From Algoriphagus alkaliphilus (GTDB taxonomy: Bacteria > Bacteroidota > Bacteroidia > Cytophagales > Cyclobacteriaceae), in assembly GCF_900103735.1 (NCBI RefSeq), contig NZ_FMXE01000009.1, positions 62,001 to 126,000 of the forward strand: 64,000 bases of DNA. The letters are read 5' to 3'. The translations under genes were made by a program, and so were the position numbers. Positions 27,706 through 36,381 of the stretch are shown here, piece after piece; positions within the stretch are counted from its first letter, which is position 1, and each line of letters begins with the position of its first letter. The notes beneath the pieces were generated by a model. It was given only the letters and a program-made list of their open reading frames with translations. It was not told where the DNA came from and did no database searches.

Positions 27706-27824
27706 GAGGCTGTCTCATAACTACTGTTTGTCACATTGAGCGAAGTCGAAATGTTTCTGTATTCGCTGTAAATGGCCTTCGACTCCGCTCAGGCTGACAC
27801 CTTCAGTCCTTTTGAGACAGCCTC
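27706..27824. mobile_element. MITE-like element, copy 2 (119 bp)
   Basis: Perfect 12-bp terminal inverted repeats GAGGCTGTCTCA and TGAGACAGCCTC bound the element. The interior aligns with copy 1 at 19301-19482 (TAACTACTGTTTGTCACATT, GCTGTAAATGGCCTTCGA, CAGTCCTTTTGAGACAG). It has no transposase. It directly abuts a tRNA-like fragment starting at 27827, which makes this a nested mobile-element site. Confidence 0.85.
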
Positions 27825-27826
27825 TT

Positions 27827-27902
27827 GTGGGCCCACTTGGAATCCCCCGATCAATCGGGGCAGTAGGTGCTTGCCCCGATTGATCGGGGGAGTCAGTTGC
27901 TC
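27827..27902 (-). pseudogene. tRNA 3'-half relic with two palindromes and an inverted middle segment
   Basis: Compared with the intact tRNA at 28237-28310, this sequence keeps GAGCAACTGACTC (27890-27902) and GATTCCAAGTGGGCCCAC (27827-27844). The part between has been replaced by two palindromes of the form CCCCGAT-NN-ATCGGGG (27845-27860 and 27874-27889). Between these lies a 13-base piece (27861-27873, CAGTAGGTGCTTG) that is the reverse complement of the tRNA segment at 28258-28270. The anticodon is lost, so it cannot be a working tRNA. It overlaps the stop codon of the GIY-YIG gene. Confidence 0.75.
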
Positions 27903-28194
27903 AATTTTTTGTTTTGTTGAAGAGAAATTGAAGCGTTTCCGGGTCCTCTTTAAGTTTTTTGATAAAGGTTTTGCTTTTCATTTTTTTGATGAAAAGTTCC
28001 ATTCTTCTGGCCTGAGAAAAAGAATCGGTTCGGATGCTGAAAAATAACTCCCAATCTGAGGCTTTGGCAGTAAACCGGTGGTTTCCGTAGGCTTGGTTAT
28101 TGTGTTTACTTAACCTTTCCCCGAGTGATTCCTGGGTTATTCCCGTATAAAATTTCCCTAAAGTTGGGCTGGAATCAATGTAGCAAAAGCACAT
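27901..28194 (-). CDS. Small GIY-YIG family endonuclease-like protein
   Basis: With the ATG at 28192-28194 (MCFCYIDSSPTLGKFYTGIT) the protein has 97 residues, the normal size for stand-alone GIY-YIG domains of the UPF0213 type. The GIY and YIG equivalents are CYI and YTG. Downstream are ERLSKHN and a Lys-rich end. The longer frame from 28260 would translate part of the tRNA and its terminator and is rejected. The gene sits between an intact tRNA and a relic of the 3' half of that tRNA, the pattern expected for something inserted at a tRNA gene. The physiological role of this small family is unknown. Confidence 0.8.
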   Translation of the reverse strand: MCFCYIDSSPTLGKFYTGITQESLGERLSKHNNQAYGNHRFTAKASDWELFFSIRTDSFSQARRMELFIKKMKSKTFIKKLKEDPETLQFLFNKTKN

Positions 28195-28210
28195 AAATAA
28201 AAATAAAAAA

Positions 28211-28233
28211 AAGGCTGGAAAAAATCCAACCTT
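28211..28233 (-). terminator. Intrinsic terminator downstream of the tRNA
   Basis: On the minus strand GGTTGGA and TCCAGCC pair across a T-rich loop and are followed by eight T residues. It lies four bases after the tRNA discriminator base and before the GIY-YIG start. It should end the tRNA transcript. Confidence 0.75.
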
Positions 28234-28236
28234 TCG

Positions 28237-28310
28237 TGGGCCCACTTGGAATCGAACCAAGCACCTACTGATTATGAGTCAGTTGCTCTAACCGAATGAG
28301 CTATAGGCCC
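28237..28310 (-). tRNA. tRNA with CAT anticodon (elongator Met or Ile2)
   Basis: On the minus strand the acceptor arm GGGCCTA pairs with TGGGCCC (one T-G pair) and the discriminator is A. The D-arm is AGCTC...GAGC. The anticodon arm ACTGA-CTCATAA-TCAGT gives anticodon CAT, and the T-arm is CTTGG-TTCGATT-CCAAG. CCA is not encoded. Length is 74 bases. CAT may be read as methionine or, if lysidine-modified, as isoleucine; sequence alone does not decide between them. Confidence 0.9.
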
Positions 28311-28325
28311 CTACTAATTATTTTT

Positions 28326-28401
28326 AAGCACCTACTGCCCCGATGGATCGGGGCAGTCTTTGCTCTAACTTCCCGATTTTCAACGGGAGAGCTATAGGCC
28401 C
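28326..28401 (-). pseudogene. tRNA 5'-half relic with hairpins in the D-loop and anticodon loop
   Basis: Relative to the intact tRNA it keeps GGGCCTATAGCTC (from 28401), GTTAGAGCAA and AGTAGGTGCTT. The D-loop is replaced by a TCCCG...CGGGA hairpin (28371-28388). The anticodon loop is replaced by the palindrome CCCCGATGGATCGGGG (28338-28353), extended by ACTG/CAGT arms into an 11-bp stem. The T-arm and 3' acceptor are missing. It cannot function as a tRNA, and it carries the same palindrome family as the relic at 27827-27902. Confidence 0.75.
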
Positions 28402-28500
28402 GTACTTAAACCTGAAATTTGTTGCTCAATTGGCTTCAAACCTTGGTTTTGGGAGTGCAATGTTACATATTTGAGTTCATATACACAACCCTAATTTCGA

Positions 28501-29130
28501 ATGAAAAATGCCCCTAACGCTGACTTTTTGATCTTTGATCTGGGCAATGTGATTATCGATATTGATTATCACCGGTCGCTGAATCTGATTAAAACATTGG
28601 TATCTCCTTCATTCCATTCGCGAGTTGATGCTTTTTACAGCACTGATTTTCACAAAGCTTATGAAAAGGGGCTGATTGATTCTCCGACTTTTCGGGATGA
28701 TGTCAGAAGTTATTTTCAGCAGGATTGGGATGATCATAAAGTCGATGAGCTCTGGAATAGCCTACTTGGAAAAATACCTGCCGAAAGACTGGACTTGGTG
28801 TCAAAATTAAAGCAAAACTATCAGGTGGGAGTCCTGAGCAATACCAATGAAATTCATATCGAAGCCGTTAACAAAATGTTAAAATCTGATTTTGGAGTGG
28901 AGCGATTTGATGCGCTTTTTGATTGGGTCTTCTACAGTCATGAAATGGGGCAGGCAAAACCCTCAAAGGAAATTTATCTCCAAATGCTTGGTGAATTAGG
29001 TGCCTTGCCCGATCGAGTGGTGTTTTTTGATGATTTGGAAGAAAATGTGAAAGGCGCAGCTTCAATAGGAATTCAGGCAGTTCAGGTGACGGGACCGAAA
29101 GTGATCTTTGATTATTTCGGCAATGTTTAA
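28501..29130 (+). CDS. HAD-superfamily phosphatase
   Basis: The 209-residue protein has the HAD motif I FDLGNVIIDID at residue 14 (nucleophile and acid Asp), motif II SNTNE near residue 119, a motif III Lys in GQAKPSKEIY, and motif IV FFDDLEENV near 175. The helical cap between motifs I and II is of the YihX/alpha-D-glucose-1-phosphatase type. It dephosphorylates a small phosphorylated metabolite, which cannot be named. It overlaps the start of the M50 protease gene by eight bases. Confidence 0.85.
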   Translation: MKNAPNADFLIFDLGNVIIDIDYHRSLNLIKTLVSPSFHSRVDAFYSTDFHKAYEKGLIDSPTFRDDVRSYFQQDWDDHKVDELWNSLLGKIPAERLDLVSKLKQNYQVGVLSNTNEIHIEAVNKMLKSDFGVERFDALFDWVFYSHEMGQAKPSKEIYLQMLGELGALPDRVVFFDDLEENVKGAASIGIQAVQVTGPKVIFDYFGNV

Positions 29131-30232
29131 ACCCAAAGAGTACCTCATTCACGGATTGCTTTTTGTTTTGACACTGATCACCACCACTTTGGCTGGAGGG
29201 GAATGGGTTTATGGCAAATCTGTGGTAGCCGATGGGGATTCATTTCTCACATGGGAGTATTTCCTGAAGTCCATGGCTTTTTCCATTCCCTTTGTGGGCA
29301 TTCTCCTCATTCACGAATTAGGACACTTTTTTACTTCGGTGTATCATAAGGTGAAGTGTAGTTTGCCTTATTTCATCCCTGCTTGGTTGGGCTTTATCGG
29401 TGCGCCATCAATAGGGACTTTTGGAGCTATCATCCGGATGAAAACGCATGTAGACAGTCGAAAAAAATTCTTTGATATAGGTGTTGCAGGCCCAATTTCG
29501 GGCTTTGTAATTGCTTTAGGCGTATTGATTTATGGTTTCTCCACACTACCGCCTGCCGACTACATTTATGCGGTACATCCGGAATATGCCAATCCTGATT
29601 TTGAAGGATACGGAGAAGATGTCTTAGATTTTGAGTTAGGCGGGAATTTTCTTTTTTGGGCTTTGGGAGAGCTTTTAGCTGATCCGGAGCGGATGCCTGA
29701 CATGTCCGAAGTAATTCATTACCCATTTCTTTTTGCCGGCTATTTGGCACTTTTCTTCACCGCACTTAATCTGCTGCCGATAGGGCAGTTGGATGGAGGG
29801 CATGTGGTTTTTGGATTGTTTCCCAAGCACCACAAGCAGATTTCAATTGCTGTTTTCACACTCTTTCTAGCGTATGCCGGAGTAGGCATGATCAGTCCGG
29901 TGATGCCAGTGGAGGAGCTGATGATTCGAATACCGATTTATGTCGGTTTCCTGTATCTCTGCTATTCCCGAACTGACTTTACGTTACAAACCAAACTCAG
30001 TATTGTGCTTACACTAGCCGCGGTGCAGTATTTACTTGCATTTTTCAAACCGGAGTGGGAGGGGTATCAAGGCTGGCTCTTTTTTGCCTTTCTCTTGGGC
30101 AGGGTGATGGGGCTCAGACATCCTGAGGTGTCGGGGATAAAACCTTTGGATACTAATAGAAAAATAATCGGCTGGATTGCGATTTTAATTTTCGCACTTT
30201 GCTTTTCTCCAAAGCCCTTTATTTTCACCTAA
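29123..30232 (+). CDS. Site-2 protease family (M50) membrane metalloprotease
   Basis: I take the ATG at 29123 (MFKPKEYLIHGLLFVL), overlapping the HAD gene stop, rather than an upstream ATG at 29108. About 370 residues carry eight or so membrane segments, the zinc motif HELGHFF near residue 65 and the third ligand in GQLDGGHVVF near residue 230. VAGPISGFVIAL is the family's conserved loop. Members of this group cut transmembrane substrates, but the substrate here is unknown. An intrinsic terminator follows at once. Confidence 0.85.
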   Translation: MFKPKEYLIHGLLFVLTLITTTLAGGEWVYGKSVVADGDSFLTWEYFLKSMAFSIPFVGILLIHELGHFFTSVYHKVKCSLPYFIPAWLGFIGAPSIGTFGAIIRMKTHVDSRKKFFDIGVAGPISGFVIALGVLIYGFSTLPPADYIYAVHPEYANPDFEGYGEDVLDFELGGNFLFWALGELLADPERMPDMSEVIHYPFLFAGYLALFFTALNLLPIGQLDGGHVVFGLFPKHHKQISIAVFTLFLAYAGVGMISPVMPVEELMIRIPIYVGFLYLCYSRTDFTLQTKLSIVLTLAAVQYLLAFFKPEWEGYQGWLFFAFLLGRVMGLRHPEVSGIKPLDTNRKIIGWIAILIFALCFSPKPFIFT

Positions 30233-30234
30233 GA

Positions 30235-30270
30235 AAAATCCCGAGCTTGAATGAACAAACTCGGGATTTT
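30235..30270. terminator. Bidirectional intrinsic terminator
   Basis: AAAATCCCGAG pairs with CTCGGGATTTT across a 14-base loop, with A and T runs on both sides. It separates the convergent M50 protease and rhodanese genes. Confidence 0.85.
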
Positions 30271-30272
30271 AA

Positions 30273-30569
30273 TTAAAGCGCCCGGTAAGCTAATATTCCG
30301 CCCAGGACATTTCGGACTTTGCTGTATCCTTTACTTTCCATGAATTTCTTGGCGTTTCCACTTCGGGCACCGGATCTGCAGTGGACGATAATCTCATCGT
30401 CTTTATGCTTTTCCAGTTCCGAAAGTCGGTGAGGTAATTCACCCAAAGGTATATTTTGAGCTCCAAGGTTGTCCTCTTCAAATTCCCACTCTTCTCTGAC
30501 GTCCAGGAAATGAAATTTCTGTCCTTTGTCCAGACGTTCTTTAAGTTCTGCAACGGTTATATCTTCCAT
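30273..30569 (-). CDS. Single-domain rhodanese-like sulfurtransferase
   Basis: The 98-residue protein has one rhodanese domain. The active-site loop HCRSGARS provides the catalytic Cys near residue 64. FHLLDVREEWEF-type sequence near residue 20 is the usual CH2A motif and VLGGILAYRA closes the fold. It probably carries a persulfide sulfur in the cytoplasm. It follows the T9SS protein gene by one base and may be cotranscribed, without obvious functional link. Confidence 0.88.
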   Translation of the reverse strand: MEDITVAELKERLDKGQKFHFLDVREEWEFEEDNLGAQNIPLGELPHRLSELEKHKDDEIIVHCRSGARSGNAKKFMESKGYSKVRNVLGGILAYRAL

Positions 30570-30570
30570 A

Positions 30571-32412
30571 TTATTTGGTCACTAAGATTCGAAATGATTT
30601 GGGTCCGGATTCAGAAAACAGATTAATGACGTAAACTCCCGGCCGCTGTCCTTCAAAATTAACAATTTCCCCTTCACTGTTCCGTTCCCTGGGCAAGAAA
30701 ATCTGCCTACCAAAGGAATCGAAAATGAGGATTTCTGAAAATTGACCTGCAACTGTAAGAAGGTTTACCACCGGATTTGGAAATATTTTGAATGAAGAAG
30801 AAGGAATTTCACTCTGTTCAAAAGGCGCCGCCAGAGATACATGCGGACGGATCATCAATGAGCCTTTTACTTCCTTATTTTGCACCCAACCACCTCCGAC
30901 ATTATAATAGATTTTATTTCCCTGATCATTGACCTTGTCCAAGCCGACGTGAATAAACTCATTGGAAAATTGGGTAAATCCGACAAAAAACTCCCCACTC
31001 ACCCGGAGATTGGTATCAAGTGAATAGTAACTGAAGTCTTGACCTAGGATCCGTTCAGGAATTAGGGATTCTTTTGAGAAAATCGGTTTTTGCTGGAGCT
31101 CATCCCATACGACAATGTCAATGGGTTGATTCGCTTGGCTGGCATTGGTGAAATTAATCGATAGTCCTTTCAGGAAGACCGGTTCAGGAGCATCATACTT
31201 TACGGCCAATTGTCCGGACCGCTGATTGATACCTGCAGAATAATCTGCGGAACCATTATCATAGGCAAAGAAATCCCGGATTGGAAAAACGGTTTTCACG
31301 GTGTCGTTGCGCCTGTAGTCTACCGAGGTGTAGCGCAGGGTATCCCCATTTTGTATTTGAAACAAAAATCCATCCCCGGAGGTAAGCGAGGTGCTGATCA
31401 CCAAGTCTGTTTCGCTGAGAGGAACCGGTATTTCGTTAAACTTCCGGCTGATAAAAGACCTCCTTTCGAGGGAATTCGGAACAGGATTAAAGGGGGTATC
31501 ATCGTTGACGATAAGAAGTGGATTGCCCAGACTGTTTTCAAACTGAATGGAGTATTCCATAGATCGGAACCTGTTTTCAAGGTTTAAGAATTCATTCCGT
31601 ATTTCGCTCCATTTACCTGGTTGACCTTTTTGCAGCAATTCCAGAGGATAAGCACTGTAGTCTCCCAACCTGACTTGATTTCGTCCCGTCAACGCGCGAT
31701 CCCGATACCTTAGATCAGTTGCATTTCGATTGAAATTCAAATACACATAATCTACCAACCAACTGTCAAATGGACCTACCTGTCGGCCATTTGAAAAAAA
31801 GCGAAACTGAAAACCTGCATGTTGCCATTCCGGTCGGATTCGGATGATCTCCTGAGTGAAAAGGTTTCTGTTGAGGTTTTCACCGCCCTGCTGCGTCCAA
31901 ATTGTGATCCAACTTCCCAAACCATCCAAAACTTGTAAGGTGAGCCGATCATTGGAGTCCGGTGCTTCGGCTTTTCCTCCTGCCTGCCAGAAAAAACTCA
32001 GAAATAGGCTTCCCTGCTGCGCTGAAGAAAGAGTTGCTAAATTAAAAGGTTTACTGGTAAGGAAATCGCCTTCTCCCTGATCACGGGTTTGATTTGAATA
32101 AGGTCTTCCATTTTGGTCTACCCCATTAAAAAGGATCGCTCCAGATGAAGGAGGGTTTTGACCAATGGTTTCAGTGTACGAGGCACCTTGCACGATCCAC
32201 TTTAGCGTATCGATACCTTTGGAAAAATCATCCCAAAAGGGAAGTGTGTTTTGATTTTGAACTTTTGCTGATATCGATTGACTTGGGTTAGGCGTGAATT
32301 TTTGTTGATGTATAGGTGCGAATTCTACAAATTGGGCGTAACTATATTGGCCCTGACCAAAAAAGAAGACAAGGCAAATAAAATAAGTCCAGTTGTTTAA
32401 ATTCTTTTTCAA
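30571..32412 (-). CDS. Exported T9SS-sorted protein of unknown function
   Basis: The 613-residue protein has an N-terminal signal peptide (WTYFICLVFFFGQGQYSYAQ) and a C-terminal type IX sorting domain (SSFKIFPNPVVNLLTVAGQF, FEGQRPGVYVINLFSESG). The middle consists of beta-rich segments without a recognised catalytic motif. A LFLSFFWQAGGKAEAPDSND stretch resembles the jelly-roll modules seen in gliding-related and adhesive surface proteins. It should be exported across the outer membrane and anchored or released. Confidence 0.8.
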   Translation of the reverse strand: MKKNLNNWTYFICLVFFFGQGQYSYAQFVEFAPIHQQKFTPNPSQSISAKVQNQNTLPFWDDFSKGIDTLKWIVQGASYTETIGQNPPSSGAILFNGVDQNGRPYSNQTRDQGEGDFLTSKPFNLATLSSAQQGSLFLSFFWQAGGKAEAPDSNDRLTLQVLDGLGSWITIWTQQGGENLNRNLFTQEIIRIRPEWQHAGFQFRFFSNGRQVGPFDSWLVDYVYLNFNRNATDLRYRDRALTGRNQVRLGDYSAYPLELLQKGQPGKWSEIRNEFLNLENRFRSMEYSIQFENSLGNPLLIVNDDTPFNPVPNSLERRSFISRKFNEIPVPLSETDLVISTSLTSGDGFLFQIQNGDTLRYTSVDYRRNDTVKTVFPIRDFFAYDNGSADYSAGINQRSGQLAVKYDAPEPVFLKGLSINFTNASQANQPIDIVVWDELQQKPIFSKESLIPERILGQDFSYYSLDTNLRVSGEFFVGFTQFSNEFIHVGLDKVNDQGNKIYYNVGGGWVQNKEVKGSLMIRPHVSLAAPFEQSEIPSSSFKIFPNPVVNLLTVAGQFSEILIFDSFGRQIFLPRERNSEGEIVNFEGQRPGVYVINLFSESGPKSFRILVTK

Positions 32413-32416
32413 TCGT

Positions 32417-33172
32417 TTAATCTTTGGCTATCCAAATGTTGATCAATTCACCTGTCCTTACTTGCATTCCCGAAGGGGGAGCCTGCAAAAACACTCTTCC
32501 GGGTGGGACAGAATCCGTGGAGGAATATTTCTTATTTCCCACTCTGAGGCCGGAACCCAGGATCAAAAATTCGGCTTCTTCTTCTTCCAAACCATTCAGT
32601 TCAGGCACAAAAAGTAGCTGATTTCCCATTCCGTCACCTACCACCAAATCGATGGTAGCACCCTTTGGGATTTCAAATCCCTCCCTGATACTCACCCCTC
32701 GATACCGTTGTTCCAAGACCACATTAATTCCAATATCAGGGACATACACGATGTCACCACGCTCCAATCCGATGTTAGCGAGGATTTCCTGTACGTTTTT
32801 CAAAGGCATATTGACCAAATTGGGCATCTTGATGATCGGCGCATTTCGGGCATTTAAGGTAAGATAGACTTTTCGGCCTGTTTTGACCTGGGAATTGGAT
32901 TCGGGAATTTGTTTTAATACTGCCAGAGCAGGTAACTCCGTGCTAAACCCCGAGTCTATGGATACTTCATATTGAAGCCCTGATTTCTCCAATAATTGAC
33001 TGGCTTCGCGGTAGTTGTAACCAGACAGATCCGGTATGGAGACAGTTTCACCGTGATGGGTATAGAATGGGAGGTAAACCTTCAAGAATAGAAATCCAAG
33101 AAAGGCAGTTATGCTGAGAATGATCAGCAGATTAAAGAGGATTTTTTTGAGGGAAGAACTGAATGAATTCAT
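32417..33172 (-). CDS. PASTA-domain membrane-anchored protein
   Basis: The 251-residue protein has one N-terminal transmembrane helix (about 12-32) and three PASTA repeats. Their signatures are VSIPDLSGYNYREASQLLEK, IKMPNLVNMPLKNVQEILAN and LFVPELNGLEEEEAEFLI. PASTA repeats bind peptidoglycan fragments in kinases and penicillin-binding proteins. Here there is no kinase or transpeptidase domain, so it may be a peptidoglycan-contacting anchor. It sits five bases upstream of the T9SS protein gene, suggesting a functional link with cell-envelope anchoring. Confidence 0.85.
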   Translation of the reverse strand: MNSFSSSLKKILFNLLIILSITAFLGFLFLKVYLPFYTHHGETVSIPDLSGYNYREASQLLEKSGLQYEVSIDSGFSTELPALAVLKQIPESNSQVKTGRKVYLTLNARNAPIIKMPNLVNMPLKNVQEILANIGLERGDIVYVPDIGINVVLEQRYRGVSIREGFEIPKGATIDLVVGDGMGNQLLFVPELNGLEEEEAEFLILGSGLRVGNKKYSSTDSVPPGRVFLQAPPSGMQVRTGELINIWIAKD

Positions 33173-33296
33173 TGAAGCGGATATGTCTGACTAAGATAAT
33201 GGGATTTTTGATCGATCAAGGAACAAAAATGCTAAAAACAACTCAGAGCGATAGGCAAAAAATAAGCCGAAGCCTAAGACTTCAGCTTATTTAAGA

Positions 33297-36200
33297 TCAA
33301 TTAATGATCAATCGCTTAATTTCCTGCAGCGAATTACTGTTGATTCGGATGATATAGACGCCAGTACTAAATAGTTGCGTACTGAAAGTGTAGGTTTGGT
33401 TTAATGTTCCGGGATATGCCACCTCATGGACCACTGCACCTGTTGCAGAAATAACCTGAACAGTAACCTCTTCTCTGACAGGGAGGTTAAAGGCCAGATT
33501 GAAGAATTCTCGGGCTGGATTTGGAAACAAAATACTTGAGCCTTGACCGGGAATTACAGGGTTTGGATTTGCATTGAGAAACAACTCGATATTATCCAAA
33601 TAAACGGGGCCATTGGTACTTCCTTCAATATTCAGAACAAAAGCTAATCTAACTGCCGATGCATTAGCCCCGGCAAATGGGGTAAGATTGACAAATATTC
33701 GCTTGTAATCTCCGGAACTGTTTGGATTGGCACCTCCAGCTGAAACCGTAGCTAGTTCCTGACCCACTGCTGACCATACAGCGGAATACGTGATGCCACC
33801 ATCCGAACTGGCCAGAAGCGATAAACGAGTGGAATGGCCAACTTGTCCTGCTGCCAAGTCGAAGAAAACACTAGCCTGTCGAGTCCCCCTCAAATCAAAT
33901 GAGGGCGAGCCCAGCCAATAACTATTGCCTGCGATACCATTTTCCAAGCGAGCCACATTATTGGAACCCGTTCCATTGGTGATGGGAACAATAGTCCAGG
34001 ATGGAAGATCATTTTCCGGGTTGATGGTTAGCCAAGGACTCAGGTTTGTACTGATATTGAAATTCTGCCTCCAGGGTACTGGGATAGTGTCAGGATTTTC
34101 AAGATGGTATCTGCTAAGGATGAAAGGCACTTTGGGATTTTGATCAAAGTTCGCTTCGCGAGTGGAATACCGTAATCGATTTTTACCATCATTTGTGGAG
34201 TTGTTGATGTCCAGATCAAGCTTCTCTCCAGGGGCAAGGTTAATTTCCGAGACCAGATAAGTCTCAGAGATTAAGCTGTTGGTAGTACGTGTAAAAAGAA
34301 ATTTTGAAAAGGGTAGGTTCCCAGTATTGGAAACCCTGATCAGCTCTTCTTTGTGATTGCCGGAACTGATCGGAGTCGGTTTCAGTATCTCTTCAACTTT
34401 CACATCGTATCTCAGCTCTTCTGATGGAAGAATCCTGATATTTCTGAGATAAATGTTGTTGCCGTAGGAATTACGGGTCGCTATAGAAATCCGAACCTTA
34501 CCTAAGGCTTGGAAGTCTTTTAGGTTGAATAATTCCGTTCGAAATTGGGCATTTGAGCTTGGGATAAATTCATCCAAAGTTGGAGCAGAAGTTTCCAGTC
34601 TCGTACCTGATTTTCTATAGTTAACATTGACCAGGTCAAAATTTGACCCGCAATCTTCAGATACCGAGATGATCAGTTCATCTTGGAATCCAGCTTGATT
34701 GTAGGGTGCGTGTGCTACTTCAAAGGCCAATTGTGCATTTGGATACTTGGCTAGGTCTACAATCGGTGAAATAAAATAATCCAATTGTCCCGGTCCTTCA
34801 TACTCGTAATGCCGGATAAAAACTACAGGCTGGATCTGTCCATTTATGGTGACATTTCGTCTTTCCCAGGTAAAAGATTGATCAGGATTGTTTATCACCC
34901 AGTCACTTGGGAAATTTTGAACAGAAAACGTGTAGGGAAGATTAATCTCTCCTTGCAGTACGGGGCTTGAGGTTTTGGAATTATTTTCAGCATTTTGATC
35001 AGTCTGATCATTGACCTGCGTGATCTTAAATTCCAGTTGATTGTTTCCTACAGCCAATTCAATTGGGCTGAAGGTTAGGATCGCTTTTTCTCCTGTTTTC
35101 AAATTGAATGTAAATCTTCTGCTTTCGACGACAGTACCATTTCTGATAAACTCTATTCGGGCCGAAGTGACATTCATTGAACCTGCATTGAGCACTTCCA
35201 CCTGCGGTGAAATAATCAGTTCACAAAGTGCATCGACGGGTTGGATTATTCTAAAAAGTGCGAGATCTCTGTCAGATAAAATTGGGTTTTGGGTCGCTCT
35301 ATTATTCACCAAAGTGACGCGCCGCGGACTGTTTGCCAATACTATATTGAATCGATCGACCTGACCTCTCGTAAATAAGTTCATACAGGCATCGGGCGTA
35401 TAATCCATGTAGTTTTGGATCATATCATTTGATTCACAGGAGAACCTACTTGGGTTGGCATTGCAGACGTTATTTGAATTATCCTGAAGGGGAGTATCTG
35501 TCACAAAATCATCCACCCCACAGCCCCCATCTCCCCAAATATGACGAAGACCAAAAAAGTGACCCACTTCATGCGTGGCAGTTCTTCCCCGTGAAGCAGA
35601 AGTAGCATTACCACCCACTCCAAAAAAACGATAATCTATCGTAACTCCATCGATAATGGACGGAGTTGGGGAGAAGTTTAGTCCCGGAAGATTGGATATG
35701 GGAAAAGAAGCATATCCAATAAATGGCTGTACCAGGGGGACTACATACATATTTAAGTATTCTTCCGGGTTCCATTGGCTTAGCTGTCCGATCAGTGTTG
35801 CATCGGTATTAGGGTCATAAGCATTTTTTGTTCCAAGCAATCGGACAATTCCAGTCGTGGGAAGTCCATTTGGGTCTTGTTTAGCCAGAACAAATTCGAT
35901 GTTTGAATCCGCAGCAACAGGCAGAAATTCGGCAGGGGTCCTATTGGCATCTGCATTCAGCCTTCTAAAATCTTCGTTTAGGATTCGTATCTGTTCGAAG
36001 ATCTGAGAATCAGGGATGTTTGCACCTGAGCCCACAGAGGAGCCATTGTGAATGACATGTACTACAATTGGGATTAACCTTGGACCTTCCTGCGTTCTAA
36101 GGATCTGAGGTGTACTTTGTTTGATCTGGATTTTTGTATTAATCCAATCTTCAAAAAAGGCTTTTGAACCAAAATACCCCATCTCCTTTTCGATCATTGT

Positions 36201-36368
36201 TTCGATCAGGGAATGGGCACATTTTTCACTGTGGGTGTGTGAGGATACAGAACCGAAATTCTGAGTCACATCAAGGGTGGTTATTTTTTGTCCGTAAGCA
36301 CTAGTCGAAAAAAACAGTAATCCTAACAGGAATAGAATTACACCAAAAAACCGTAAACCTTTTCTCAT
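33297..36368 (-). CDS. Secreted M43 (pappalysin-like) zinc metalloprotease with T9SS domain
   Basis: I use the ATG at 36366-36368 (MRKGLRFFGVILFLLG), which begins a clean signal peptide; an in-frame ATG at 36389 overlaps the nifU-like gene. The approximately 1023-residue protein has a catalytic domain with HEVGHFFGLRH near residue 265 (HEXXHXXGXXH) and a Met-turn NYMDYTPDACMNLF. Long beta-sandwich modules follow, including CARDB-like and jelly-roll regions, then a type IX sorting domain (NPVIPGQGSSILFPNPAREF, STGVYIIRINS). It should be a cell-surface or released protease. Calcium or zinc stabilisation is expected from the family. Confidence 0.85.
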   Translation of the reverse strand: MRKGLRFFGVILFLLGLLFFSTSAYGQKITTLDVTQNFGSVSSHTHSEKCAHSLIETMIEKEMGYFGSKAFFEDWINTKIQIKQSTPQILRTQEGPRLIPIVVHVIHNGSSVGSGANIPDSQIFEQIRILNEDFRRLNADANRTPAEFLPVAADSNIEFVLAKQDPNGLPTTGIVRLLGTKNAYDPNTDATLIGQLSQWNPEEYLNMYVVPLVQPFIGYASFPISNLPGLNFSPTPSIIDGVTIDYRFFGVGGNATSASRGRTATHEVGHFFGLRHIWGDGGCGVDDFVTDTPLQDNSNNVCNANPSRFSCESNDMIQNYMDYTPDACMNLFTRGQVDRFNIVLANSPRRVTLVNNRATQNPILSDRDLALFRIIQPVDALCELIISPQVEVLNAGSMNVTSARIEFIRNGTVVESRRFTFNLKTGEKAILTFSPIELAVGNNQLEFKITQVNDQTDQNAENNSKTSSPVLQGEINLPYTFSVQNFPSDWVINNPDQSFTWERRNVTINGQIQPVVFIRHYEYEGPGQLDYFISPIVDLAKYPNAQLAFEVAHAPYNQAGFQDELIISVSEDCGSNFDLVNVNYRKSGTRLETSAPTLDEFIPSSNAQFRTELFNLKDFQALGKVRISIATRNSYGNNIYLRNIRILPSEELRYDVKVEEILKPTPISSGNHKEELIRVSNTGNLPFSKFLFTRTTNSLISETYLVSEINLAPGEKLDLDINNSTNDGKNRLRYSTREANFDQNPKVPFILSRYHLENPDTIPVPWRQNFNISTNLSPWLTINPENDLPSWTIVPITNGTGSNNVARLENGIAGNSYWLGSPSFDLRGTRQASVFFDLAAGQVGHSTRLSLLASSDGGITYSAVWSAVGQELATVSAGGANPNSSGDYKRIFVNLTPFAGANASAVRLAFVLNIEGSTNGPVYLDNIELFLNANPNPVIPGQGSSILFPNPAREFFNLAFNLPVREEVTVQVISATGAVVHEVAYPGTLNQTYTFSTQLFSTGVYIIRINSNSLQEIKRLIIN

Positions 36369-36381
36369 TCGGCAGGCAAGA

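Noticed and set aside
27542..27739. 65-codon plus-strand frame before the MITE
   Set aside because: Its last codons come from the inserted element and no family is recognisable; noted only as a possible relic.
28195..28260. N-terminal extension of the GIY-YIG protein
   Set aside because: It would translate part of the tRNA and its terminator; the ATG at 28192-28194 gives a normal-length protein.
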